From: Methanomicrobiales archaeon
Lineage (GTDB): Archaea; Halobacteriota; Methanomicrobia; Methanomicrobiales; Methanomicrobiaceae
DNA length: 32,625 bases
Assembly (NCBI GenBank): GCA_013415665.1
Contig: JAAEEQ010000004.1
Span: 1-32,625, forward strand
Reading direction: 5' to 3'
Shown: piece after piece, positions 18,653 through 27,230 of the stretch
Layout: every line of letters starts with the position of its first letter
Numbering within the stretch: position 1 is the stretch's first letter
Notes under the pieces: generated by a model
Seen by the model: only the letters and a program-made list of their open reading frames with translations
Database searches by the model: none
What the model was told of the DNA's origin: nothing
Program-made: the position numbers and the translations under genes

Positions 18653-19713
18653 ACGCAAAAAAGGGATACATTATCGGTGAAGTGGCGTATAACCACGAGG
18701 GGGATGCCGGGGTCGTCTACCGCGCCGTCGAAGAGATCGCGGCCATCGGGCTCGACGCGGTGAAGTTCCACCTCCTGCTGGACGCCTCCAGCTATCTGCA
18801 GAAAAACCATCCCCTTCGTCCGGTGATCGGGGCCTGGATGTTCGATGAACCGACGTGGGATGCGCTGCTGTCTTTTACGGAGGAAAAAGGGCTCGATATC
18901 GTCGCTCTCTGCGACGATGTCGAGAGCATCGACTACCTGATACGGTCAGGGCGCCGGATCCGTGCCATCGAGATCCATGCAACCGGCATCAACGATTATT
19001 TCCTGCTTGAGGCCGCGGCCCGCTTTAACGGGCAGGTGGTTCTCGGCATCAGCGGATCGACACTCGATGAAATCCAGTACGCGATCACGTTTCTGCGCGA
19101 CCAGGGGAAGGACGATATCCTGCTGATGTACGGCTTCCAGAGTTATCCCACCGATTATACCCGGATTAACCTGGCGGGAATTGCAAAAATCCGTGCATTG
19201 TTCGGCCTTCCGGTGGGTTATGCCGACCATACGGGGTACGATGACCCCAATAACGAGATCATCAGCGTGATGGCGGCGATGATGGGTGTCGACGTGCTTG
19301 AAAAACACTACACCCCCTTTTTCGGAGTGGAGCGGGTGGATTACCACGCAGCTGTCGGCTTTGAAAAAATGCAGAAGATCCGCGGGCTTTTCGATCTCGC
19401 ACTGACGGTCTACGGCAGCGATGCGCTTGCCATGTCCGAGGCGGAACGGGCGTACGGGAATACCGGCCCGATGAAGAAAGCAATCGTTGCGAAAAGGCCT
19501 ATCCGCAAAGGCGAATCCCTCTCCACCGACAACCTCTGGTTCAAAAGAACGGTCGAGGAGACGTACATGCGCCAGTCCATGTTCCCCGCGCTCATCGGCT
19601 GCGTTGCGGCGCGCGACATCGATGCCGACGAGATCATCGACTATTCCGGCATTTCGTATGCCTATCGTTCGCGGAGCCTGTCGGATTTCACCCACAAGAG
19701 GTCGGATGAATGA
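18649..19713 (+). CDS. Divergent N-acetylneuraminate synthase (NeuB)-family protein with SAF-like C-terminal domain
   Basis: IIGEVAYNHEGD, GLDAVKFHLLLDASSYLQ, QSYPTDYTRINLAGIAKIRALFGLPVGYADHTGYDD, VLEKHYT, then KKAIVAKRPIRKGESLS. ATG 18649 overlaps the upstream stop (ATGA). Confidence 0.82.
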   Translation: MNAKKGYIIGEVAYNHEGDAGVVYRAVEEIAAIGLDAVKFHLLLDASSYLQKNHPLRPVIGAWMFDEPTWDALLSFTEEKGLDIVALCDDVESIDYLIRSGRRIRAIEIHATGINDYFLLEAAARFNGQVVLGISGSTLDEIQYAITFLRDQGKDDILLMYGFQSYPTDYTRINLAGIAKIRALFGLPVGYADHTGYDDPNNEIISVMAAMMGVDVLEKHYTPFFGVERVDYHAAVGFEKMQKIRGLFDLALTVYGSDALAMSEAERAYGNTGPMKKAIVAKRPIRKGESLSTDNLWFKRTVEETYMRQSMFPALIGCVAARDIDADEIIDYSGISYAYRSRSLSDFTHKRSDE

Positions 19714-20477
19714 AGGTCGGCTTCATCATCACCGCCCGCTTAAAATCGACACGCCTTCCCGGAAAGCTGCTGCTGCCGATACAGGGGGAGCCGGTGATCG
19801 GCCTGATGATCGATCGCCTCAAGCTCAGCCCTCACCTCGACGAGATTATCATCGCGACCTCGGAGAATCCTGAAGATGACCGCCTCTGCAGCATCGCGGA
19901 ACAGAGAGGGGTCCGGTGTTTCCGCGGCCATGAGCGCAATGTCGTCGAACGGCTTGCTCTCGCGGGCAGGGAATACGGGCTTGACTATATCCTGAATGTC
20001 ACCGGCGACTGTCCGCTCGTCGCCTGTGATTTTATCCCGGATGTGCTCTCCCTCTTTGAAAAAACCGGGGCCGATCTGGTCCAGACATTCGATCTGCCGC
20101 ACGGGATGTTTTTTTACGGCATCAAGCCATCGGCGCTGGACCGAATCCGTGCACGCCTCCCGCGGGATGCCGAAACCTCGGCATGGGGCATCTATTTTAC
20201 GGAGTCTGCCGAATTCAGGGTCGAAAAAGTGGCGATACCTTCCGATCTCCGGCGAAAGGATCTGCGCCTGACGCTTGACTATCCGCAGGATTTCGAGATG
20301 CTCACGGCAGTATACGGCGGCCTCGGGAAGGATGCCCGGCGCAGGTCATCCCGTGCAATTATCGCGTATCTCGACGGCCACCCCGAGATCCCCGCCATAA
20401 ATGCGTCCTGCGAGGAACTGTACCGCAAGCGGTTCGAAGAGGAATACCAGTACAGCCCCGACCGGCTCGAGACGTGA
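19710..20477 (+). CDS. SpsF-like cytidylyltransferase-family protein
   Basis: VGFIITARLKSTRLPGKLLLPIQGEPVIGLMIDRL, NVTGDCPLVACDFI, LRLTLDYPQDFEML; ATGA overlap with the previous gene. Confidence 0.87.
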   Translation: MKVGFIITARLKSTRLPGKLLLPIQGEPVIGLMIDRLKLSPHLDEIIIATSENPEDDRLCSIAEQRGVRCFRGHERNVVERLALAGREYGLDYILNVTGDCPLVACDFIPDVLSLFEKTGADLVQTFDLPHGMFFYGIKPSALDRIRARLPRDAETSAWGIYFTESAEFRVEKVAIPSDLRRKDLRLTLDYPQDFEMLTAVYGGLGKDARRRSSRAIIAYLDGHPEIPAINASCEELYRKRFEEEYQYSPDRLET

Positions 20478-20483
20478 TGCAAG

Positions 20484-21494
20484 GTGAAGCTCGGTATCAT
20501 CGGCATGGGATCCATCGGAAAGCGGCATGTGCGGAGCCTGGCGGAGATCGGGGAGCGCGACATCGTCGCCCTCAGGACGCGAAAGGGGACTGCCCGTGAT
20601 CTGCCGCCGGATCTCGCCTACGTGCATGAATGCCGGGACGAGGATGCATTCTATGCCTCGAAGCCCGAAGGCGTCATCGTGGCAACCCCGACGTCCCTGC
20701 ACCTCGACGCCATGCAGGGGGCGCTTCGCCGCGGAATTCCGGTCTTCGTCGAAAAGCCGCTTGTAGAATCGGTGGAACGGCTCAACGAGATACCGCCCGG
20801 GATGCGGCATCTGGTCATGACCGGCTTCTGCCTGCGGTACCACCCGGTCATCATGGCGGTCAGGGCCATGATCGAATCCGGCCTTCTTGGCACGCTCTAC
20901 ACGGCCTACCTGTACTGCGGGCAGTACCTGCCGCTCTGGCATCCGTATGCCGATTACCGTTCCGAATATTACAGCAGAAAAGAGCTGGGCGGAGGCGTGC
21001 TCCGCACGCTTTCCCATGAGCTTGACCTCGCCTGCTTCCTCTGCGGGAAAGTATCCGAACTCACCGCCGCGGCAGGCAGAATCTCCGGCCTTGAAATCGA
21101 TGTCGAGGACCATGCGGCTCTGATCTGCAGGGCGGCGGGAGGTGCCGTCGTGACCATCGGGCTGGATTTCCTCAACCCCCGCTCTGTCAGGCGCGGCATG
21201 CTGATTGGCGAGCACGGATCGATAGAATACAGCTTTGATCCGCCGGCGGCGGTATTCCGCGGCCATGCCGGGGGCGAAGAACAGCATATCGGGGACAGCT
21301 CGGCCGGGGCGGGGATGCGCATGGCCGATGCGATGTACCGGAACCAGATGCATGATTTCCGTGCCGTTGTCAGGCATGAAAAACGCCCGGGCGCTGACTT
21401 TGCGGACGGCGCCCGGGTGATGGCGATGATCGGCGCGGCGGAAGCGTCGGTGCAAAGCCGTTCGTGGGTGGCAGTACAGGAGGAATGGAAATGA
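20484..21494 (+). CDS. Gfo/Idh/MocA-family oxidoreductase
   Basis: GTG start; KLGIIGMGSIGKRHVRSL Rossmann motif, VATPTSLH, VFVEKPLV, GGGVLRTLSHELDLACFL. Confidence 0.93.
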   Translation: MKLGIIGMGSIGKRHVRSLAEIGERDIVALRTRKGTARDLPPDLAYVHECRDEDAFYASKPEGVIVATPTSLHLDAMQGALRRGIPVFVEKPLVESVERLNEIPPGMRHLVMTGFCLRYHPVIMAVRAMIESGLLGTLYTAYLYCGQYLPLWHPYADYRSEYYSRKELGGGVLRTLSHELDLACFLCGKVSELTAAAGRISGLEIDVEDHAALICRAAGGAVVTIGLDFLNPRSVRRGMLIGEHGSIEYSFDPPAAVFRGHAGGEEQHIGDSSAGAGMRMADAMYRNQMHDFRAVVRHEKRPGADFADGARVMAMIGAAEASVQSRSWVAVQEEWK

Positions 21495-22318
21495 CTATGT
21501 TCAATCTGGAAGGAAAGGTAGCCGTCGTATTCGGTGGAAACGGTGTTCTCGGCCGCCAGTTCTGTACGGCCCTGCTCGACCATGGTGCCCGTGTCTACTC
21601 CTGCGATATCGGCGGAGCGGAGAGCGATGCGATCAGGGGCATCAAGGCCCGTTTTCCATCACGATTTTGTGTGATGACGGTCGACGCGTCCAGCCGGGAT
21701 GCGTTGCAGGCCGTTCGATCGGCAATTCTCGAACGGGAAAAAGGCGTGGACATCCTCGTGAACACGACGACGATGAAGTATCATGACTTTTATCAGCCGT
21801 TCGAGGAGGTCTCGCTCGAAGGGTGGAACATCGGCCTTCTCGGCAACCTCACCATCCCCTTTCTCACCATCCAGGCATTCGTGCCGGTGATGAAAGAACA
21901 GCGGAGCGGATCGATTATCAACATCGCATCCGTGTACGGCATCGTGGGCAACGACCAGCGGATTTACGAGGGCGCGAACATCGACAATGTCTATGTCGGC
22001 AGCGGCGGAAGCGGCGCGTCGCGCATCTATTCCCACGGCGTGTACAACGCTGCGAAAGGCGGCCTGATCACCTTCACCCGCTACCTCGCCGCCTATTACG
22101 GGGAGTACAACATCCGGGTGAACTGCATCTCCCCCGGCGGGGTCGCCAACGAGGGTGAAAACGAAGCGTTCGTGCGCAGGTATTCCGACAAGGTGCCGCT
22201 CGGCAGGAAGGCATTGCCGGACGAGATGAACGGGGCCCTCGTGTATCTCGCGTCCGACGCCTCCTCGTACGTGACCGGCCACAATCTTGTCGTGGACGGG
22301 GGTTTTTCGATATGGTGA
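21491..22318 (+). CDS. SDR-family oxidoreductase (PtmA-like)
   Basis: VVFGGNGVLGRQF, NIASVYGIVGNDQRIYEG, YNAAKGGLITFTRYLA, TGHNLVVDGGFSIW; ATGA overlap with the previous gene. Confidence 0.9.
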   Translation: MTMFNLEGKVAVVFGGNGVLGRQFCTALLDHGARVYSCDIGGAESDAIRGIKARFPSRFCVMTVDASSRDALQAVRSAILEREKGVDILVNTTTMKYHDFYQPFEEVSLEGWNIGLLGNLTIPFLTIQAFVPVMKEQRSGSIINIASVYGIVGNDQRIYEGANIDNVYVGSGGSGASRIYSHGVYNAAKGGLITFTRYLAAYYGEYNIRVNCISPGGVANEGENEAFVRRYSDKVPLGRKALPDEMNGALVYLASDASSYVTGHNLVVDGGFSIW

Positions 22319-22355
22319 CATCCGGGCGGCACCCGGCAGCAGGGGAGGGGGCGCC

Positions 22356-23405
22356 ATGAAGCCGTTGCATATCGGCGAAAGGCCCGTCGGCACCGGGCAT
22401 CCCTGCTTCATCATTGCCGAGGCGGGGGTCAACCACAACGGGGATGTCGCGTGCGCAGAGCTGCTTATCGACGAAGCCCTGCGCGCGGGAGCCGATGCCG
22501 TCAAATTCCAGACCTTTTCTGCCGATGCCCTGGTTTCCAGGCATGCCGGCAAGGCGGCGTACCAGAAACGCGGCGGCGACGACGACGAGAGCCAGCACGC
22601 GATGCTGCGGCGCCTCGAACTGGGCCCGGATGATTTTTCCCGGCTTGCCCGGTATGCCCGCACGAAGGGGATCCGGTTTCTTTCATCCCCGTTTGACCGC
22701 CGGAGCGTGGATACGCTCGTCGATATCGGCGTGCCCGCCATCAAGTTCGGCTCGGGGGAACTGACGAATATCCCGCTGCTGGAGTATGCCGGGAGCCTGC
22801 AGGTTCCCATCATCCTCTCCACCGGCATGGCGTATCTGGGGGAGATCGAGGAGGCGCTGGCGGCAGTCCGCCGTGGCGGGTGCACCGATACGGCGCTGCT
22901 GCACTGCGTCTCTCGCTATCCTGCGGATCCGGCAGACCAGAACCTGCGGACACTGCCGCTCCTGTCAAGCGCCTTCGGGGTGCCGGTAGGATATTCCGAT
23001 CATACTCCCGGCGTGCATGCGGCGGTTTGCGCCGTCGCTCTCGGTGCATGCATCGTGGAAAAGCACTTCACGCTCGACCGCGGCATGGAAGGGCCGGATC
23101 ATGCCATGTCGCTGGATCCCCCGGCATTTGCCGGGCTCGTCGCGGCCATCCGGGAGACGGAGGACGCCCTCGGGGACGGGATAAAGCGGCCTGCTGCGGG
23201 GGAGGACGAATTGCGCGTGATTGCCCGGAAGAGCATCGTCGCGGCCCAGAACATCGCGAAAGGGACGGTGATCCGCCCTGAAATGCTGGCGGTGAAACGT
23301 CCCGCAACCGGCATCGCGCCGAAACATCTTGCGGCCCTCATCGGCAGCAGAATGAAAAAAGATGTCGAAATAGATGAGATCATAACCTGGGACTGCATCG
23401 AATGA
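22356..23405 (+). CDS. neuB: N-acetylneuraminate/legionaminate synthase
   Basis: FIIAEAGVNHNGD, ADAVKFQTF, FLSSPFD, IKFGSGELTNIPLL, ILSTGM, VGYSDHTPG, CIVEKHFTLDR, GPDHAMSLDP and SAF domain: canonical NeuB/LegI. Confidence 0.95.
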   Translation: MKPLHIGERPVGTGHPCFIIAEAGVNHNGDVACAELLIDEALRAGADAVKFQTFSADALVSRHAGKAAYQKRGGDDDESQHAMLRRLELGPDDFSRLARYARTKGIRFLSSPFDRRSVDTLVDIGVPAIKFGSGELTNIPLLEYAGSLQVPIILSTGMAYLGEIEEALAAVRRGGCTDTALLHCVSRYPADPADQNLRTLPLLSSAFGVPVGYSDHTPGVHAAVCAVALGACIVEKHFTLDRGMEGPDHAMSLDPPAFAGLVAAIRETEDALGDGIKRPAAGEDELRVIARKSIVAAQNIAKGTVIRPEMLAVKRPATGIAPKHLAALIGSRMKKDVEIDEIITWDCIE

Positions 23406-24547
23406 AACGGCGTGTCATCTATATCTCCGGAACGAGGGCGGACTACGGGCTGATGCGGCATGCCCTCAGGCTGATTGACGGCGACGAACGCTTCGACCTG
23501 ACCGTCGCCGCCACCGGCATGCACCTCATGCCCGAATTCGGCATGACCGTCGACGAGATCGAACGGGATCGCCTGCCGGTGATCCGCATTCCGGTCGTCT
23601 TCGAGGAGGATTCCCGTGCGTCGATGGCCCTCTTTACGGGGGACTGCATACGGCAGATGGTGCCGGTGTTTCGCCGGATACGCCCCGATATCATCCTCCT
23701 TCTCGGCGATCGCCCGGAGATGCTTGCCGCAGCGGTTGCCGCCGCCTATATGGGGATTCCATCCGCTCACCTGCACGGCGGGGACGTGTCCTCCACAGTG
23801 GACGAGATCGCACGGCATGCCATTACCAAACTCGCCAGCATCCATCTTCCGGCAACGGCACGAAGTGCCGGGCGGATCCAAAAGATGGGGGAGGATCCGG
23901 CGAGGATCTTTCCCGTGGGCGCGCCGGGACTCGACGAGATCGTGCAGGCCCCCGAGCCTGATCCGCTGCACCTTGCGGCAGCCTACGGCGTCGACCCGTC
24001 CCGCCCCCCGGTCCTCGTCCTCCAGCACCCGGTCTCGGGCGAGGAGGAGGATGCCGCCCGCCAGATGCGCGAGACCCTGGAAGCGGTTGCCGGCACCGGT
24101 GCATCCGTCCTTGTCATCTACCCGAACGCGGACGCCGGGGGCAGGAGGATGATCGAGGTCATCCGTGAATTTTCAGGCGTCCGCGGGATTCATGCCGTTC
24201 CGTCCGTCCCGCACGCCGATTTCCTCGGGCTCATGCGCATTGCCGCCGTTCTTGTCGGCAATTCGAGTGCGGGCATCATCGAAGCCCCGTCCTTCCACCT
24301 GCCGGTGGTCAATATCGGCTCCCGGCAGCAGGGAAGGGAGGCGGCGGAAAATGTGATACCGGCGGAATACTCACGGGAATCCATAACGGCGGCCATTCAA
24401 ACGGCCCTCAGTGATGCCGGGTTCCGCCAGCGCCTCGCAGCGGTTGCGAATCCCTATGGCGACGGGCATACGGCGGAGCGGGTTATCGAGGTGCTTGCCT
24501 CGGTGCCGCTCGACGGGACCCTTCTTTCGAAACACCTGACCTATTAG
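23402..24547 (+). CDS. neuC: UDP-N-acetylglucosamine 2-epimerase, hydrolysing type (NeuC/LegG-like)
   Basis: VIYISGTRADYGLMRHALRLI, LLGDRPEMLAAAVAAAYMGIPSAHLHGGDVSSTVDE, VGNSSAGIIEAPSFHLPVVNIGSRQQGRE. Confidence 0.94.
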   Translation: MKRRVIYISGTRADYGLMRHALRLIDGDERFDLTVAATGMHLMPEFGMTVDEIERDRLPVIRIPVVFEEDSRASMALFTGDCIRQMVPVFRRIRPDIILLLGDRPEMLAAAVAAAYMGIPSAHLHGGDVSSTVDEIARHAITKLASIHLPATARSAGRIQKMGEDPARIFPVGAPGLDEIVQAPEPDPLHLAAAYGVDPSRPPVLVLQHPVSGEEEDAARQMRETLEAVAGTGASVLVIYPNADAGGRRMIEVIREFSGVRGIHAVPSVPHADFLGLMRIAAVLVGNSSAGIIEAPSFHLPVVNIGSRQQGREAAENVIPAEYSRESITAAIQTALSDAGFRQRLAAVANPYGDGHTAERVIEVLASVPLDGTLLSKHLTY

Positions 24548-24584
24548 GGCATGGTGTTCCATTCCGGTGCATGCTCCGGGTGCA

Positions 24585-24596
24585 TTTTCCGGAAAA
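24585..24596. repeat. 12-bp perfect palindrome TTTTCCGGAAAA (possible operator)
   Basis: Intergenic; the same 12-mer occurs at 9795-9806 in the rfbF promoter region. Confidence 0.35.
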
Positions 24597-24656
24597 AGCG
24601 CGTAACAAGGTTGAAATATCTTACCATGCCATCTTTTACGAGAATAACCGCTACCG

Positions 24657-25079
24657 GTGGAGGGAATGGACGGGTGGAAATATCCTCATATCGAGGACGG
24701 GCGCCTTACCCAGTACAGCTGGCTGGTGCAGCACAGTGACAACCTCACGATGGGATTCGGGACCGACATAGGGGCATTTTCCTATATTAATGCGAAACGT
24801 GGCGTCAGTATCGGCGATCACGTTCAGATCGGGTCGCACTGCTCCATCTATTCGGTGTCGACCATCGACAAAAAGGAGGGCCCCGTTACCCTCGGGAAGA
24901 ACTGCAGGATCGGCACGCATTCCGTCATTATGCCCGGGGTGACCGTCGGGGAGAATGCGATCGTCGGCGCGTTCAGTTTCGTGAACGCCGACATCCCCCC
25001 CAATGTCCTTGCCTACGGGGTTCCTGCACGGGTGATCCGCCCCCTCTCTCCGGAAGAAGCAGCGGGTGGCCGCCAATGA
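24657..25079 (+). CDS. Left-handed beta-helix (hexapeptide repeat) acyltransferase
   Basis: Hexapeptide-like repeats (IGDHVQIGSHCSI, LGKNCRIGTHSVIMPGVTVGENAIVGAFSFVNADIPPNVLAYGVPARVI). GTG 24657 or ATG 24666. Confidence 0.9.
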   Translation: MEGMDGWKYPHIEDGRLTQYSWLVQHSDNLTMGFGTDIGAFSYINAKRGVSIGDHVQIGSHCSIYSVSTIDKKEGPVTLGKNCRIGTHSVIMPGVTVGENAIVGAFSFVNADIPPNVLAYGVPARVIRPLSPEEAAGGRQ

Positions 25080-26200
25080 CGTGGCGTGTCCCCCTCTTCC
25101 GGATATACTGGGACCAAAAGGATCTCGAAGCGGTCAGCGCGGTCTTAACGCGGGGGACCTACTGGGCGGAAGGGCCGGAGATTGCCGGTTTTGAAGAGGC
25201 ACTCCGCGCGTACTGCGGCCGTACCCGCTGCACGGTCTTTAACTCCGGCACCTCGGGGCTCCATGCGGCACTGCTTGCCTACGGCATCGGCCCCGGCGAC
25301 GAGGTGATTGTCCCCTCCTTCACGTTCATCGCGACCGCGAATGCCCCCCGGTTCGTCGGAGCGGTGCCTGTCTTTGCAGATATTGAAACCCTCTCGCTGG
25401 GGCTGGATCCCGCGGACGTCGCGGAGCGAATAACCCCTTCGACGAAGGCGATCGTACCGGTCCATTACGGGGGCATGCCCTGCAGGATCCGGGCGCTTCG
25501 CGAGCTTGCCGACGATCACGGGATCCTGCTGCTTGAGGATGCCGCCGAGGCATTCGGTGCGACGGTTGGTTCCGGGATGATCGGCACGTTCGGCCATGCG
25601 GGAATGTACAGCTTCTGCCAGAACAAGATCATCACGACGGGAGAGGGTGGCGCCATCGTCTCCGACGATCCGGACCTCCACCGCCGCCTCGAACTCCTGC
25701 GATCCCACGGCAGGGAGAGCGGCCTTCCGTATTTCTCATCCACATCGGGAGCGGATTATACGGCGCTCGGGTACAACTTCAGGCTGCCGACCATGGGCGC
25801 AGCGCTCGGCATTGCGCAGCTCGCCAAGGCCGAATGGATCATCACCCGCCGCCGTGAACTTGCAGCGGCGTATGAAAAAGCCTTCCGCGGCATCCGCGAG
25901 ATCGCACTGCTTCCCGAACCGGCAGGCGAACGGGCCGTCTATCAGCTGTATTCGGTCCGCTGCAGCAACCGCGACGCCCTGCAGTCGTATCTGGCGGAAC
26001 GGGGGATCATGACCAAAGTCTATTTCCCGCCGGTCCACCAGACTGCGTTCTATCGCGGGAGCGGGGAGGCTCGCGCGCTGCCGCGCACGGAAGAGGTTGC
26101 ATCCGACATCCTCACCCTCCCCCTCTTTCCATCGATGACCGCCGGGGAGCAGGAGCTTGTTGCGGATACGGTTGCGGAGTTTTACCAGACGACGGAGTGA
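25076..26200 (+). CDS. DegT/DnrJ/EryC1/StrS-family PLP-dependent sugar aminotransferase
   Basis: FNSGTSGLHAALLAYGIGPGDEVIVPSFTFIATANA, DAAEAFGA, YSFCQNKIITTGEGGAIVSDD, GYNFRLPTMGAALGIAQL. Confidence 0.95.
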   Translation: MTWRVPLFRIYWDQKDLEAVSAVLTRGTYWAEGPEIAGFEEALRAYCGRTRCTVFNSGTSGLHAALLAYGIGPGDEVIVPSFTFIATANAPRFVGAVPVFADIETLSLGLDPADVAERITPSTKAIVPVHYGGMPCRIRALRELADDHGILLLEDAAEAFGATVGSGMIGTFGHAGMYSFCQNKIITTGEGGAIVSDDPDLHRRLELLRSHGRESGLPYFSSTSGADYTALGYNFRLPTMGAALGIAQLAKAEWIITRRRELAAAYEKAFRGIREIALLPEPAGERAVYQLYSVRCSNRDALQSYLAERGIMTKVYFPPVHQTAFYRGSGEARALPRTEEVASDILTLPLFPSMTAGEQELVADTVAEFYQTTE

Positions 26201-26207
26201 ATGACTG

Positions 26208-27206
26208 ATGAATCAGAAGGACTTTTTTTCCGGAAAGAATGTTCTTGTAACGGGTGGAGCGGGCAGCATCGGCAAAGAGCTCGTCAAGCACCTCATGAAT
26301 ACCGGCGCCAGAACGATCCGGGTGCTGGATACCAACGAGACCGGCCTGTTCGATCTGGCGCACGAACTCAACGCGAATCTCGTCGGCGATCCGCGGCTCC
26401 GGTTCCTGCTCGGGGACATTACCGACCAGAACCGGCTGATTACCGCCATGGAGAACGTACAGGTGGTCTTCCACGCGGCGGCGCTCAAGCACGTCCCGGT
26501 CTGCGAATACAACCCGTTCGAGGCGGCGAAGATCAATGTGATGGGTACCCAGAACTGCATCGATGCCGCCCGCCGCTCCCATGTGCAGAAATTCGTGTTC
26601 ATCAGCACCGACAAGGCGGTCAGCCCCTTCAGCGTCATGGGGGCGACGAAGCTGGTGGCAGAACGCCTCGTGCTGGCGTCCAATATCTTCTCGAAGGACA
26701 CGGCATTTTCCTGCGTGCGGTTCGGCAACGTCCTGAATTCCCGCGGCTCCGTCGTTCCGGTGTTTAAAAGCCAGATCCTGCAGGGTGGCCCCGTGACGGT
26801 CACCGATCCTGCGATGACGCGGTTTTTCATGACCCTGTCACAGGCGGTGCGCCTGATTCTTACCTGTGCGGAAGAGAGCAGGGGCGATGAGGTCTATGTG
26901 CTCAAGATGCCCGCAATGAGGATTCTCGATCTCGCCCGTGCGATGATTGCCTATATGCATGCGACCTACGAAACGCCCGCCGATATCGCAATCGAATGCG
27001 TCGGGATCCGCCCCGGGGAAAAACTCTTCGAGGAACTGATATCCACGGACGAAATCGGACGGCTCGAGGACCGCGGGCAGTATTTTACGCTTTCCCGGAC
27101 ACCGCTCCGTGCGGAACCGAAGATTGGCTTTTCCTATGCCTCGAACCGGGCGGATCTCCTGACGGTTGACGAGATCGTAGGCCTGTTACAAGAGATATCC
27201 GTCTGA
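26208..27206 (+). CDS. UDP-N-acetylglucosamine 4,6-dehydratase (PseB/FlaA1/CapD-type SDR)
   Basis: KNVLVTGGAGSIGKELVKHL, FHAAALKHVPVCEYNPFEAAKINVMGTQN, FISTDKAVSPFSVMGATKLVAERLV, RFGNVLNSRGSVVPVFKSQI. Confidence 0.93.
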   Translation: MNQKDFFSGKNVLVTGGAGSIGKELVKHLMNTGARTIRVLDTNETGLFDLAHELNANLVGDPRLRFLLGDITDQNRLITAMENVQVVFHAAALKHVPVCEYNPFEAAKINVMGTQNCIDAARRSHVQKFVFISTDKAVSPFSVMGATKLVAERLVLASNIFSKDTAFSCVRFGNVLNSRGSVVPVFKSQILQGGPVTVTDPAMTRFFMTLSQAVRLILTCAEESRGDEVYVLKMPAMRILDLARAMIAYMHATYETPADIAIECVGIRPGEKLFEELISTDEIGRLEDRGQYFTLSRTPLRAEPKIGFSYASNRADLLTVDEIVGLLQEISV

Positions 27207-27230
27207 CGGCTCCCAAACGATCCTATCCGC

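Noticed and set aside
24551-24771. Small overlapping + strand ORFs (62 and 66 aa) between neuC and the acyltransferase
   Set aside because: Overlap the putative promoter and the acyltransferase start in other frames; no recognisable motif.
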